Below, piece by piece: positions 63,958-64,000 of a DNA stretch of 64,000 nucleotides. Under the pieces are notes generated by a model. That model searched no databases. It was not told the origin of the DNA and saw only the letters and a program-made list of their open reading frames with translations. The stretch lies in assembly GCF_000716535.1 (NCBI RefSeq), contig NZ_JNWV01000019.1, positions 155,352 to 219,351 on the forward strand, in the 5' to 3' direction. Position 1 is the stretch's first letter, and every line of letters starts with the position of its first letter. A program made the translations under genes and the position numbers. Source of the DNA: Streptomyces flaveolus. GTDB taxonomy: Bacteria > Actinomycetota > Actinomycetes > Streptomycetales > Streptomycetaceae.

Positions 63958-64000
63958 CTATGCGGTGAGTTCGGTGGGCAGGACGGTGTCGTCGGTTTCT
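63958..64000 (-). CDS. Possible 3' end of a gene entering from the right edge
   Basis: Reading leftward from the edge gives ETDDTVLPTELTA and a TAG stop. A short acidic tail of this sort could be the C-terminus of a truncated gene, but 14 codons cannot establish it. Confidence 0.25.
   Translation of the reverse strand, partial: ETDDTVLPTELTA

Overview
The window reads as a Streptomyces chromosome segment, or a very close actinomycete. GC content is very high, GTG and TTG starts are frequent, and neighbouring genes are commonly coupled by 1-11 base overlaps. The gene content fits: a SepF-like division protein, an F420-type luciferase-like oxidoreductase, a two-subunit methylmalonyl-CoA mutase with MeaB, and Streptomyces-type lipoproteins. 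No tRNA, rRNA, CRISPR array or intact insertion sequence was seen.

Left part, 0-16.7 kb, mostly minus strand. (1) A three-gene unit (44-2985) encodes a membrane-anchored NTF2-like protein, a two-TM membrane protein and a TIR-like (Cap12 type) effector. The last two share an Asn/Gly-rich motif of about 23 residues, at the C-terminus of one and the N-terminus of the other. This arrangement looks like amyloid-type signalling between a sensor and an effector. (2) A small RiPP cassette (3142-5668) holds a predicted 28-residue precursor peptide, a B12-type radical SAM RiPP enzyme and a DUF5825-like protein. (3) The bacterial RNA repair pair Hen1/Pnkp (5773-9797) has overlapping ends. (4) Housekeeping and hypothetical genes follow: a lipoprotein, a D,D-carboxypeptidase, a small membrane protein, an F420 oxidoreductase, a MazG-like pyrophosphohydrolase and an AAA ATPase.

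Middle, 16.8-32.3 kb. A plus-strand operon (16857-21380) combines a protein with a degenerate J-like segment, a GrpE-like protein and an Hsp70 fused to a NYN/PIN-type nuclease domain. It may be an undescribed chaperone-nuclease system. It is followed by a 0.9-kb tandem-repeat island, a SepF-like gene, a polytopic membrane protein, a YceI/MarR divergent pair with three CAAATTTG operators, the mutA-mutB-meaB operon ending in a strong terminator, and a frameshifted wHTH-repeat pseudogene.

Right part, 32.3-59.8 kb. One uninterrupted block of 21 plus-strand genes is an exopolysaccharide (EPS) locus of the Wzx/Wzy type. It contains an initiating sugar transferase, a GDP-mannose/UDP-glucose dehydrogenase, three glycosyltransferases, two Wzz-like proteins with degenerate kinase domains, a flippase, a polymerase, a heparinase-like lyase and a beta-helix lipoprotein. 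Tailoring genes suggest a polymer with uronic acid (possibly amidated), a pyruvate ketal and a rare C-methylated or deaminated/aminated sugar. A PAP2 phosphatase and a secreted phospholipase D-like protein with beta-propeller-like repeats follow on the minus strand, then a lipoprotein gene with a one-base frameshift at the right edge.

All calls come from reading the sequence. No database search was run, so family names are recognition by motif and architecture.
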